Assembly (NCBI GenBank): GCA_000729835.1 | Contig: JFHB01000027.1 | Span: forward strand, 124,001-188,000 | Direction: 5' to 3' | DNA length: 64,000 nucleotides | Origin: Atkinsonella hypoxylon | Lineage: Eukaryota; Ascomycota; Sordariomycetes; Hypocreales; Clavicipitaceae | Shown here: piece by piece, positions 12,512 through 23,558 of the stretch | Numbering within the stretch: position 1 is the first letter of the stretch | Layout: every line of letters starts with the position of its first letter | The notes under the pieces: model-generated | Seen by the model: only the letters and a program-made list of their open reading frames with translations | Databases searched by the model: none | What the model was told of the DNA's origin: nothing | Made by a program: the position numbers and the translations under genes

Positions 12512-14505
12512 ATGTCTCATATCATTCGCAATGAGCACAACCGGCCAGCTTTTTTACGGTATCTCATCATAATCCGCCTGATAAATGCATGGTGGATTCA
12601 TACCTTCTTCCAGCCTGACGAGTTTTTCCAGTCACTCGAGCCTGCGTGGCAGCTTGCCTTCGGCTCGGACAGTGGAGCTTGGCTCACCTGGGTATGTGCA
12701 ACTTTCCTCCCAAGAACAAATTATCTGCGGAATATCGTGTAAGGCAATCATCCATAGCCGCTGGCATGCTCCCATCTTCAATGGCTTTGTCGACCTCAAC
12801 ATAAATTACATGCTAACTCAATTACCAGGAATGGCATCATCAGCTGAGATCCTCGCTTCACCCACTTCTCTTTTCAGGCGGCTATGTTGGCGCAGACTGG
12901 ATATCAACGTTGCTGCCAAAAGGCAACTCCTATCGAACCTTTATCGTGCTCCTATCACCCAAAGTGCTGCAAGGCATCTGTGCCGGGCTGTGTGACTGGT
13001 ACACATGGCAGCTCGCAGTGAAGATCTTTGGCCCTGATAGCAACCCTTCCTTCTTCGCGGTGCGTCTACGCAAACTCCCTCGTCCTTTGTGCACGCCACG
13101 GAGACACTGACGAATATACCAAAAGCTATTTCTCCAACTCTTCAACCCATGGCAATGGTATTGCTCTACACGGACCTTTTCAAACTCTTTAGAAACAACG
13201 CTGACCGTCATGGCATTGTATTACTGGCCATGGGGAATCTATAATGCCGCCACTTTAACCAAGGAGAACCCTAAGCCGGCCGATGTACTGGGAAGTTTGG
13301 GCCGTCTTCGGATATCTTTGTGTCTCGCCGCTTTGGCAGTTATCCTTCGACCTACGAACCTCCTCATCTGGGCAACTATTGCTGCGCTGGCCCTAACGCG
13401 AATCTCTTTAAACGGTTCCTCACCGCTGACCTGGTCCACCATTGTTGCTCTGACCCGGGAGACTGTTCTGTGTGGTTCCTTGATTCTCGGGATATCAGTG
13501 GCATCGGACTATCTCTTCTTCGGTTTCTTGACATTTCCCGCCTACAACTGGCTCGACTTCAATATATCCAAATCGCTGGCCGTCTTTTACGGCCGCAATC
13601 CATGGCACTACTATCTGTCCCAAGGCCTTCCTCTTCTTTGCACCGCCAGTCTGCCTTTTGCCCTACGGGGGCTTTTCGAACCCTTCACATCTACCACAAA
13701 CGCGACCAACACCCTGAGAACACTATCCGCAGCTGTCATCACCACCATTATAACCCTCTCCTTCATCTCTCACAAAGAAGTACGTTTCATCTACCCCCTC
13801 CTCCCTATGCTCAGCATTCTTGCTGCGCCCTCCGCGGCAGCATTCTTCACCCTCCCACCTACAAATGGAGGGTCATCCACGAATACTCGCCGTCGCATCC
13901 GCAACAAGCCATGGCTCTTCGCAGCGCTAGGCATCAACCTCACCCTAGCCGGCTATCTGTCCGTTCTCCATCAGCCAGCACCCCTGAACGTTCTCGCCTA
14001 CTTGAGGCGAGAATACGAGCGCATCCACCCTTTGTCCGTGAAACTAGCACACACAACTCACCAGGCGCCGACGCCTCGAGACGAGCTATTCGCCTTGTTC
14101 CTAATGCCATGCCACTCAACGCCCTGGCGCTCGCATCTATACTACCCGGGTCTGGATGCCTACGCGCTCACGTGTGAACCACCGCTGCATACGCAACCCA
14201 ATACCCCAGAGCGAGAGAATTACCGAGACGAAGCAGATCGCTTCTACGACAATCCGGCAGAGTTCCTGAGAACCGAGCTTTTTGCCGCCGAGTCCAGGTT
14301 GCGCACTCCGCGATACATTGTTGGATTCGAAGGCATCGAGCCCTTGCTCCAAGAGTTTTTCTCAAGTCCAGAGGGGAAGAAGCTTGGTATCAAGCTACGT
14401 CGTGTATGGAATGGCTTCAACGGCTTCTTCAACGAAGACTGGCGGAGAGCAGGACATATGCTCGTCTGGGATACGGGCATTTATGACAATGCCCTGGCCA
14501 CATGA
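12512..14505 (+). CDS. GPI10: GPI mannosyltransferase 3 (GPI10/PIG-B, GT22 family)
   Basis: Model: exons 12512-12691, 12829-13059 and 13126-14505 (180+231+1380 bp), 596 residues, both introns phase 0 with branch sites CTAAC and CTGAC. The N-terminus has the luminal catalytic-loop signature TFFQPDEFFQSLEP followed across intron 1 by LTW|EW. A second hallmark is HKEVRFIYPLLP near the middle. Many hydrophobic segments show a multi-pass ER membrane protein. The family transfers the third mannose onto the growing GPI anchor from dolichol-phosphate-mannose and is essential in yeast. ALG9, ALG12 and SMP3 are related GT22 enzymes, but the FFQPDE...LEPA and LTWEW blocks fit GPI10 best. It converges on the RhoGAP gene 815 bp downstream. 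Confidence 0.92.
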
Positions 14506-15320
14506 TAGTCGCTAATGGGAACTCTTCAGATACGCATCACGAACCACACTTGGTTTCGCGCGAGGATCCCAAGTTGTATATTATACTTTTTTTTTTATTC
14601 CGCTAACCTTGGAAGGTATGGTCCAAAGTTCCATCATCGATACTGGCAGACAAACAGAAGGCAACCAAGTGTTACTTATTCCAGCTCTTTCGATGTTTCC
14701 TCTGCTCGTTAAGTGTAGATTGAGACTTGTGAAATCTGCAAAAGGTTGAAAAAGGATGGGGAATCTGACATAGGAATAAATAAGGATTAAATAAAACAAG
14801 GTACGAACAACCATCAGCGAACTTCATATCCAACTCTTTATAAATCTCCCCCGCCCTGTCATTGAGGCCTGCTTCGACAGCTCTCGCAACTGGTAGTTCT
14901 TTCCTCACCCATCTTCTCGCACCTTGTACTCGCGAAAATAATACACGTAGCGTACGACGTCAAGTGCATCTCCATAGTGGCCTCCAAGACATCGGACAAG
15001 GCTGACTATGCGCGAAGTGGTGGGACACCCAAATCCGAGCATGAACTATTAAACAAGAGGGAGGACCAGAACGTGATCCCTCCCCCCCCAAAAAAAAAGA
15101 CCACTCAAACGCCCGCGAGAAGAAACTGTTGCCGGTACAGCAACGCTCCGTGAAAAGCTCATAGGGGTATTGCTAAAACCACTCTTGAAATCAAATAGCC
15201 GTGTCAAATAGCGACATCATTCTTCTCCACCCAGATACCAAGACAGACATACCCAAAATGTGAGAAACGCCAAAATTTTCAACCAGGCAGAGATTCCCGA
15301 AACATCCAAGCACTTTCATC
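14506..15320. other. Convergent 3' flanks of GPI10 and RhoGAP gene
   Basis: No supported gene. AT-rich 3' UTR-like sequence with T-runs near 14586-14597 and an A-run near 15088-15099. Confidence 0.5.
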
Positions 15321-18092
15321 TTACTCCTGCTTGGATGACGCTTCTGGCTTTGTATCTGCAACCAGGGGCTCTGTCAATGCAGGGGCTATCGTCGATTTCG
15401 CATTGAGAGGCTGGGCTACCGATACTTGTTGTGCTTGGCTCGTGCCTGGAGCTTGTTCTATAGTTTGCTCCTTCAACTTCTCAGCATCAGCATTCTGTTG
15501 GCTCTCGGTTGCAGATGTCTTTGTATCTTCGATGGATTGGGATTGGGTGCCTTCTCGTGATGCATCGTGCACATCCACCGCAGCGGCTACTGGCTCTGCA
15601 TTATCCCCTTGTTTTTCCTTGACCTTTGCGTCGTTATGCGGCTCTCGCTTGACGTCCAGGCTTTTCCCCCGAGGAAGGAAGGCAGCGCCTCGTGCTTGTC
15701 GATCAGCAGGTGGAGACTTGTTGCGGCGATGCTCAGCATTCTCTTTCGCCTCGCGATACTTATTCTTGAACCAGCCAAGGGGACCTTTGGAATCATCTCG
15801 GCCGTTGTCCTTTTCGCCGTCATGGCTGCTCACAAGATCGATGGGATGGTGTTCAGACCCGTCCTGGGTGAAGCTTTTACGAGGTTTGCTGCCACTACTG
15901 CCAATAGTTGTTGAACTTGTTTCAGCACCAGTGTTTGACCAAACATTGCTTGGTGGAGCAGCCCCAACCAAATCGGGAGAGAGCCCATTCTCATCTTTCC
16001 TATTTCTGGACAATCTCCAGCGCTTTTTCTTCTCTTTGTCAGGGGTTTCCGACTGATTGGCGGCCTGACCTTCAACGATTTGGTCCAGATCAGAGCCCTC
16101 ATTGAAAGAAGAGTGGATTGATGTCGTCGGTGACTTCTTTTCCTGCGCGTTAGCATCAGGATGCAGGTTATGGGAAGCATGCTGAGAACCGCGTGGTGAG
16201 TTCTCCTCGTTCTGCTGGCTCAGGGTGGACTTTGCCACAGGTGCAGAAGCCTCACCCAAGGCCGCCGTATTTTTTTCGACCACAGCCTGTGGAACTGAAG
16301 GTTGCGCGGTCGGTGTCGCCGGGTTGACCGGAGAATGGACTATATGCTCCGATATGGGTTGGATAGATTCCATAGGGTTAGAAGACTCGAAAGCTGGCGA
16401 GGCAGCGTTCGAATGCGGTAACGATGTATTCGAGCTGTGAGCGCTGATATTCACACTGCCCGGTATTCTCTTTTTCCTCAGCTTATTCGGTTGTCGCTTT
16501 TCGCCATCAATTTGTGATCGTTGAAACAAGCTTTGCAGATTCCTCTCTTTGGCAGGGACCGGGGTTGATTCTTGAGGAACATCCAGTAGTCTCTCTTGAC
16601 TTGGCCCAGTCCCTGAGGTTGTACCAGCGGTCAACAACGCAGGCGCAGCTATTGCTGAAACGGGGCTTGAGGTCCGTGACTCTGGTATCGCCATTACTGG
16701 TCTTACTGGAGTCATGGGCTCCAATCGGGCTGGAGAGTGATGACCAGGACTGTCGGTTTTCCTGAATTTACCTCCTGCCAAGCCTGGTGACTTCTTAGCC
16801 GGTACAGTATTGCTTCGACCGAGGCCGCCTGTTGCAGGGCTGACATAGGATGGGCTATGTGATCCGACACTACCTTCACCTCTCGAGTGCTTGGAGGATA
16901 CAGATCGATTCCGACGAACCTGTCCTTCTTTCCTGACACTGTTGGCACCGGCGCTGGCATTAGACGCAGTTCTGGTGATACCTTTCGCGTTTGGCGTTGC
17001 CGGCGTTCCTGACTCGACTTCCTTCATCGTGATCTCATCAGCAGCAGTGCCTTGCATCCCAATCAGAAAATGATCTTGGTTCTCAATCAAGAATATAAGG
17101 ACGCATTGGTTGAGACGGTACTCCTCGGGCGCCATGGCATGGTTTGGATGGGAGAGCATGCCGGGTTGAAAAATAGCGGCCAAATTCTGGGAATTCATGC
17201 GATTCTCGTCTGATTTAGCCGCGAAAACAGCCAATAAATCAAGGATGTACAGAAGCAATTGCCTGTTCAGGGGAGGCAGCTCTGTGATGAGCTGCTGATA
17301 TTTCTTGATGGCTGCTTGTTCATCAAAGTTGTCTACAAATTGAGGCCCTTCAGCGTCACCAGACGGTTGCTTTGTGGCTCCTCGTAGGGGATCGCGGAAT
17401 TTCTCGTAAAGATCAAGAGGGACTACCGGTTCAGGCAAGTCATTTAGGTATCGACGGAGAACATTCGCGGCATCGTGCACTGTATACCCGTCCCACACAA
17501 GTCCTTTGCCGTAGCGATCGGGCGAGTCGAAGATCTGTTTCAATTCTTTGATACGTTTTTCCGAGCCACTGAGTCGGAAGATGCCTTCCACTCCAGTCGC
17601 TGTGATGACGTGGTCAGACAGCGCAGATGTAATTCTCCGTGGGATTTAGAACTTACCCCTCTCTTTGAGAAATACGCCGCATTTAGCGACTACAATCGGC
17701 ACATAGCCATATATATAGCTTTGACCATTTTCGTCGATGAGAGAAATTGCGACGTTGGCATATGTGATGCTTTGACGTAAGGGAACACCAAATATTCCGG
17801 GTGCTCGACTCGTGTCTGCTGCACGAGTTTTGTTAGCGTAACTTTGCAGGAAAATACAATATAACACACAATAAGCATCGGTTAGAAGGAAGCCGGCGAG
17901 TTTTGTAGGCGGCCTTTCGTTCCCTGCTATATTCTTACCCGGAGGCTGTTCGTGTTGCTTCGAGGGAAGTTTGAACCCTTTCCACCATGATTTTAGGTCT
18001 CTTTTATTCGGTGGTGAAGCTGGACTGGCTCCGGCTGGCGAGTGATGATGCGAAGAATTCGCTTGGTTGGCAGTTGGCATAGGCGATGCCAT
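15321..18092 (-). CDS. Rho GTPase-activating protein, Sac7/Bag7-like
   Basis: Model: exons 17939-18092, 17657-17818 and 15321-17599 (154+162+2279 bp), 864 residues, phase 1 at both introns. The RhoGAP domain begins in exon 2 (GIFGVPLRQSI, YGYVPIVVAKCG) and continues in exon 3 (EGIFRLSGS with the catalytic arginine finger, YLNDLPEPVVP, NLAAIFQPGML), roughly residues 60-280. The rest is a long Ser/Pro/Lys-rich disordered tail with basic and phospho-site-like clusters. Sac7-type GAPs stimulate GTP hydrolysis on Rho1 and tune cell-wall integrity and actin. The acceptor of intron 1 is a tandem GCAGCAG, so two products differing by one residue are possible. The tail's function is not evident. Confidence 0.92.
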
Positions 18093-21000
18093 CGTGAAGT
18101 AAAGCGCGAAAAGCCAGAAGCAGCCACCGGTGAAGTCACGTTGGCTCGAGAGCGCTGTTCGACTACGTCTGCAGCTAACCCGAGTCCCTCTTCCTCCACT
18201 TGACGCCCGCTAAAAAACACGCGACGAGGTATCGGCGTTGAGTTTCGCAGGCGGATGAAGCAAAACGCGTCAGCAGTCGGTATTGACGATCGTTTGTGAC
18301 GCGATGACAGGGTCGGTCGAGTTTGGTTGATGAGGTGCGCGTTGTGGTCACCTGCGCGGTCGGGTGGCTTTTGCGAAATTAATGGCTGATGTCCGATTGA
18401 GAGCTCCCTCTAAGCCGGTGAAGCGAGGAAGCGGAAGTAAGCGCGCAGAAAGATGGCTAACGTCGAACGAGTGGACGGATGTTCGATTTTCTTAATAGAG
18501 GCATAGAGAAGCAATGCTGCGAGAGATGAAGGGACGGCGAGGAGACGAAATGTAAGTAAGAAAGAAAGCTGTGTGAGCAGTGGTGAAACAAGGCGCAAGG
18601 CGGGCACTCGTGTGGTAGGTATAATAATAGTGGTAACTAAATAGTGGATATTATGTGAATGAGATGGAGGTGACTGACTTGACTTTGCGTAGCGAGCCTT
18701 TGGTTCTTGACAAGGTTGGGTGGGTATCAGAAAGGGTACGGAGTATTAGGTATTAGGGGTCAACTGACTGGGCAGTCGGTTATATTAGGTACCTAGTACC
18801 TAGGTACGCAGGTGGTAGCGAGGAGAGAGTGCGTCTGGTGCGTCTGGTGCGTCTGGTGCCTAATAATAGGGCCGCGTCTGGCAATAGGTGCCCTGGCAGG
18901 TCGAAGCCAGCGTCGAGAAGGGCGACGCCAAAGTACCAACCAGCAAATTGGCGGCCAAAGGGTCTACAGGTATGTATCAGTCCATGGCGCTGGCGCCAAT
19001 GAAAACGGAGCTCAGACAAGGAGACCAATGATGGCGAGCGATGACGGCAGGTCTGCCGGGTCCCAGGGGCGGCGTACCAAGATAGGTACCTAGATACCTA
19101 GGGACTTTGACGGCCACAACACCGGCTGGTACCCACGGCGGCGGCACGAGAAGTGGAGAATAGCGAAGCTCTTCTCGTACTCGATACTCGCTCGGTACAT
19201 GATGCGGGTATTATTATTAGTCGTCCTGTGGGCAGGGGCGGTTGTACGCAGGAAGGTTGCTTTGCTTACCTCTTAGGTTAGGTCTGGTACCTTAGTCTTG
19301 GTTGCCAGGTCCCCAAACTTACCCTCCTAGGCTTGGGCTAGGTTAGGTTAGGTTCTATTGACCTATTAGGAGGTAGGTAGGTACTTGAGACAACTTGCTA
19401 GCTCGAGTCCTCTTCAGTAGGTACCTAATGGAAACCAAAATCAAGCAGTGGGCCGTGGCATGCCTGTAGGCCAAGGTAGCTAGCTGCATTACCACGCCAA
19501 GACCAGATGCTGGAAGCGGGAGGGAGTCCAAACCCCAGACAAGACCCCCGGCGGCCGGGCCAACGACCATATGAAACACCAAAATGATATAGAACAGGTT
19601 GAGAGGTGCGTTTAATCTCGTGTGAATCCAACCACGCTGACCAGTCTTCCTGATATTTGGAACTGCCGCGATACGTCGATGCAAGCGGAAGAAATATATT
19701 CTATGTGCTTCGTACATGAAGCAAATCTGACGCACAAGTATTGACACTCACGATGGCCCAGCCCAGGGCCTTCATGTTTATCTTCCGGTCGGCATGCTGT
19801 GTGCTACCGTAGGTGCGGCGTCCGGCACTCGGAGCAAAAGCCGTGTGCGAACAAGCAAAGGCCACGAACCTGCGGCTAGTCGATTTGACAATCAAGCACA
19901 CAGAGTCAAAAATGTGTTTTAAGTTCTGCCGTAACACATGTAATCGCTTGGAGACTAGTGCCTCTTGGCTGGGTACAAAGCTCCGCAATGCCGAGACTAG
20001 AGCGTCGCACCGAGCAACTGAGTCTCCAGGAGTGGATGGTCGCGCGAGTGACGAAATCATAGACGAGCGAAGGACCGTAGCTATAAGTATGAAGTTAGCA
20101 ATCAGGCACAGAATTCTGAATTAGAAGTCATCTTCGACAGCCAACAATTTAAGAAAACGAGAATGTTCCTATTCTGTCTAAGAGATTTGTCATTGCATCG
20201 CACAGTAGAAATCCAATATCAAATCTTGCATAAACCTTAGCTCGTTCATGCTCCTCTGTCTGACCGAGGAATCAAAAAGGTCGTAAGATATTTACTCAAG
20301 TCTCGTCAGAGCGAATGGTATTGAAATTAGAGTAGAAAGCGAACCAAAAGGAGAACGAAGACCTCTAGCACTGACTGATACAGATGTGGAAGGAACGATC
20401 CTGACATTGGTTGGGCGGAGACATAAAGAGGGGAAGAGGAAGGCGAGGCCCAAGCAGATCGTCTGCCATTGTGTAGTATATGCATCATAGATACCTACCA
20501 GATACCTAGGGCAGGCTAGTGTCGAAGAACCGTAGCAATACTGGCTGCAACGCCCGGGCAGATATGTTCATGGCTATCGCATATTTTGAATTACAGACCG
20601 ACCATCGCGGGCTGCAACCAAAACCGTAATCCGAAAGATGCGTACGTAGGAGCCTAAACATATGGCAAGCCTTGTCTTCTGACGCCTGAACCTCTCGAGT
20701 TGATTCTATGCCGCTCTCTAGAAAGACGACCAATTCCCGGTCGTTTGAGTAATGTTTCTAGACTTGGAAATTCCAGGGATTTGCTGTCAAATGTGCTGCG
20801 GTGCGTTTTCCTCTTCCACGTGGGCATGAAGGTGCGGTAGATCCAAGCGTGAAGCGAGTCCTGAGGATCAAACATACTGGTCCCGTCGTCGCCAGCGGGG
20901 TGTTCAGGGTAACCATCTGGCAAGTGGTGTATTTGAATTTGACAAAAGCGTGGTTCTCCGCAGGAATTCAAGATACTTGGTGATTAGTACAGGATAAAAA

Positions 21001-22598
21001 TTTATTTCCGTGTACGACGAAGGCAATGACCGGAGCTTGCACCACATAGTAGAAACGTTCCGATAGAGAGTATTCAGCATCTCAGCTCGATCACCTATAA
21101 AGACTCACGCAGTGAGTGCAAGCGTCAAGGAAACGCTGCCTTACAGGAGAATAACCGACTAGAAGACTCGGCCAGGGCCGGTAACCTCTTGGAAATGAAT
21201 AAAGATAGAAGCTCCCGGAATTGCAACAGGTATTATGAAGAGCCATTAGGTCTGTGCGCCTCCTGATAAGCTGTCTGGTTTCGACAGCCAGGACGTTTGA
21301 ACACAAGAATCATGGACCTGTTGTGACCGTATCGAGAAGCTAAGGTCGTTTTGGTTCGGAAGACTTTCGGGCCAAATCCTTGGAAGTTGCCTTTGTATCA
21401 AACTTGCGATACTTTTCGGTGTTCTCCCCTTTCATGGAAGCCAAAAACGAAAAGTAAGGCCGTGTTTGGCCATCAATGAACCTTAAAACTTGCTTTCCTA
21501 TCGTGGCATTTCCGGACGACCAGCAGCGGCTCAGGCTCGCTAATGGAGGGCGAACGAGGTGGCATTTGGGCCCGCTTCTGTGGCAACTTGCCCAAGAGGT
21601 CGAGGTCGAGGTCGAGGCTTAGTGGCAATGTCTCAAATATGATGATGTCTTGTGAATATTGTTGTCGTCAACTAGCACGAGATGTTCACCAGACAGACAT
21701 CATACCAGAGTTCACTAGTGCCGAACGGTGGCAAGGGAGATGACGTTTCCGCTATCGTTCACCCAGAAAGCTGCATAGGCCCCTTGAACCAGAATCTCAG
21801 CCCGTGAGGAAAACCAATCTGTGACCCTGCCACTCCCTCAACACACCAAAGATTTGGCCAGCTGGAAACAAGGAACTTCCCTTGATGATCTCCATGAGTT
21901 GGAGAATGAATGACCCGAAAGTAGACGCGTTGAAGAAAATCCATCTTGCAATGATTCTCACTTCGAAGACAAATTCTCAAGAGTCTACGATTCGACGATA
22001 TATTCAACCGCAGAAATGAAATTGAAGTTTCGCAAGTGGTCCTATGGATATTCGTCATTGTCCATAAGTTGGAAGTCGACAGCTAGAAGCGAGCGGGACA
22101 GTGAGATGCTATCCAACAATGTCTGCCACCAGATCAGTCGAGATCATACCTTGAGGGAGAAGGTCAGAAGCACCGATTCCCGATTCAGGCAAAAGCTGAA
22201 CATTCCTGGCCTCCGGAAATAGTGTTGCGTGATGTGAACGTTACGTTGCTGTGTCCACGACATGACTCTGGCCCTCTTCTTTATCGTGAATACCATTGAA
22301 AACGAGCTGGCTTAATTCTCGCGTTCCTCCAATTGAATTCATACATGTTTTTCCAACACAGTACATGCGGCAAGTCATCGTCACTTCTGCTACGAAATCC
22401 GTGTTTCCTGCAGCATCCCGATCCAATGGCACATTCACGCGCAGATACCTCCAAACATAAGCACCCACCACACCCCACCAAGTACCAGACCCAACCCAGC
22501 CAAACACACCAGCGCTTTCGCCCTCAACCACACAAACCTTCATCGTCAAACCACCGACGTCCAACCCACGCAATCGCCTCAAGACCAGCTCCTTCACC
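18093..22598. other. Long gene-poor divergent region (RhoGAP/TIM9)
   Basis: About 4.5 kb with no supported gene. The left part should hold the RhoGAP promoter. It has a cluster of TACCTAGGTA/TAGGTACCTA palindromes (18787-18806, 19083-19092, 19418-19427), an exact TACGGAGTA at 18737, and a 9 bp tandem repeat at 18829-18858. Short frames on both strands near 20.5-21.0 kb look weakly protein-like, but no family or splice model supports them. Confidence 0.45.
18829..18858. repeat. 9-bp tandem repeat (GTGCGTCTG)3
   Basis: Three perfect copies followed by a partial one, upstream of the RhoGAP gene. Confidence 0.8.
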
Positions 22599-22963
22599 AT
22601 GGACATGTCCGTCTCTGACCCCGTGAGCCCATGACCAGACTAACAACCCCCCAGGTTATCGCAATCCGAGCAGCGCACGCTAGAGCAGCGCATGCAAAAG
22701 CGCCAAGTAAAGGAGTTCATGGGCGTGCGTTATTCCCCCACCACCCTGCACCGACATAGCTGACGCGTGTGCAGGCCTTCGGCGGCCTCGTAGAACACTG
22801 CTTCTCCTCGTGCGTCGACGACTTCACGTCCAAGGCGGTCTCGAGCCGCGAGAGCGGCTGCATTAACCGCTGCGTGCTCAAGTGGATGGCTACGCAGCAG
22901 CGCGTGAGCGATCGCTTCCAGGAGCACAATGCGCAGCTTACGATGCAGATGCAGAATAAATAG
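22599..22963 (+). CDS. TIM9: Mitochondrial intermembrane-space chaperone TIM9
   Basis: Small Tim protein with the twin CX3C motifs CFSSC and CINRC in the last exon, plus KRQVKEFM and DRFQEHNAQ, which are typical of Tim9. Tim9 pairs with Tim10 to carry hydrophobic proteins to the TIM22 inner-membrane complex. Exon 3 is 22775-22963 and exon 2 ends at 22724 (phase 0). Exon 1 is 22599-22622 (MDMSVSDP). The exon 2 start is uncertain. The usual acceptor (CCCCCCAG, exon from 22655) breaks frame. An acceptor at GAG with the exon from 22671 keeps frame (243 bp in total, 80 residues) and gives the usual distance from Met to LEQRMQKRQ. The C-terminal identification is firm; the first splice junction is not. 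Confidence 0.85.
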
Positions 22964-23558
22964 CCTCGCGCGATCCCGGATGCGGCGTCTGACTTTGAAG
23001 GTCCGCGAAGAGATGGGGATGGATTGGGGACAAGGGAAGTCGGAATTTTATACGGCGGAGGGCTATGGCACTGGCTTAGGCATGAGCATGTGTATGATAT
23101 ACCGGAGGACGTTTAGACCTGATGGAAGACTGGGTAATTATAGATGTACTTGTATCGAGGTATTTTCCGTTGTGCAGAATGGGGGATGTGGCCATGGACT
23201 ATCGTGGATCATACCCGAGTTGAAATAGTCAAGAAAGAAAACATCTCTTAGGGAATGCGAGACCATTTACATGCTTACAGTGTCTTGAGAATACGGCATG
23301 GTAGCGGATGTCAAATTAAGTGAATTTTCTAACACTACATGTTCGGAGAACACAACGTCATCTTTTCAAGAAAAATGTAAACAGCCCATTTATTCCAACG
23401 CCGGTCCCAGTTCGTGCCGCCGTTCAATTAAAGGTTTTTGTTTTTTTCCCACTACCAAACAATGTGATCTCTTTCTTTTTTAAAGCCGCTGAGTACCCAA
23501 AGAAACAGGTTTCCCTGTGACTGCGTATGTTACACTTTACATCACCCCGAGGCCGGCT
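22964..23558. other. Convergent 3' flanks of TIM9 and NUP188
   Basis: No gene seen. AT-rich 3' UTR-like sequence with a T-run near 23430-23480. Confidence 0.5.

Noticed and set aside
19330..19352. TTAGG-like short array
   Set aside because: Only about three copies, mixed with AGGTAGGT motifs; not telomeric.
20506..20971. Possible small minus-strand gene in two frames
   Set aside because: Frames look weakly protein-like but no convincing splice pair or family could be given.
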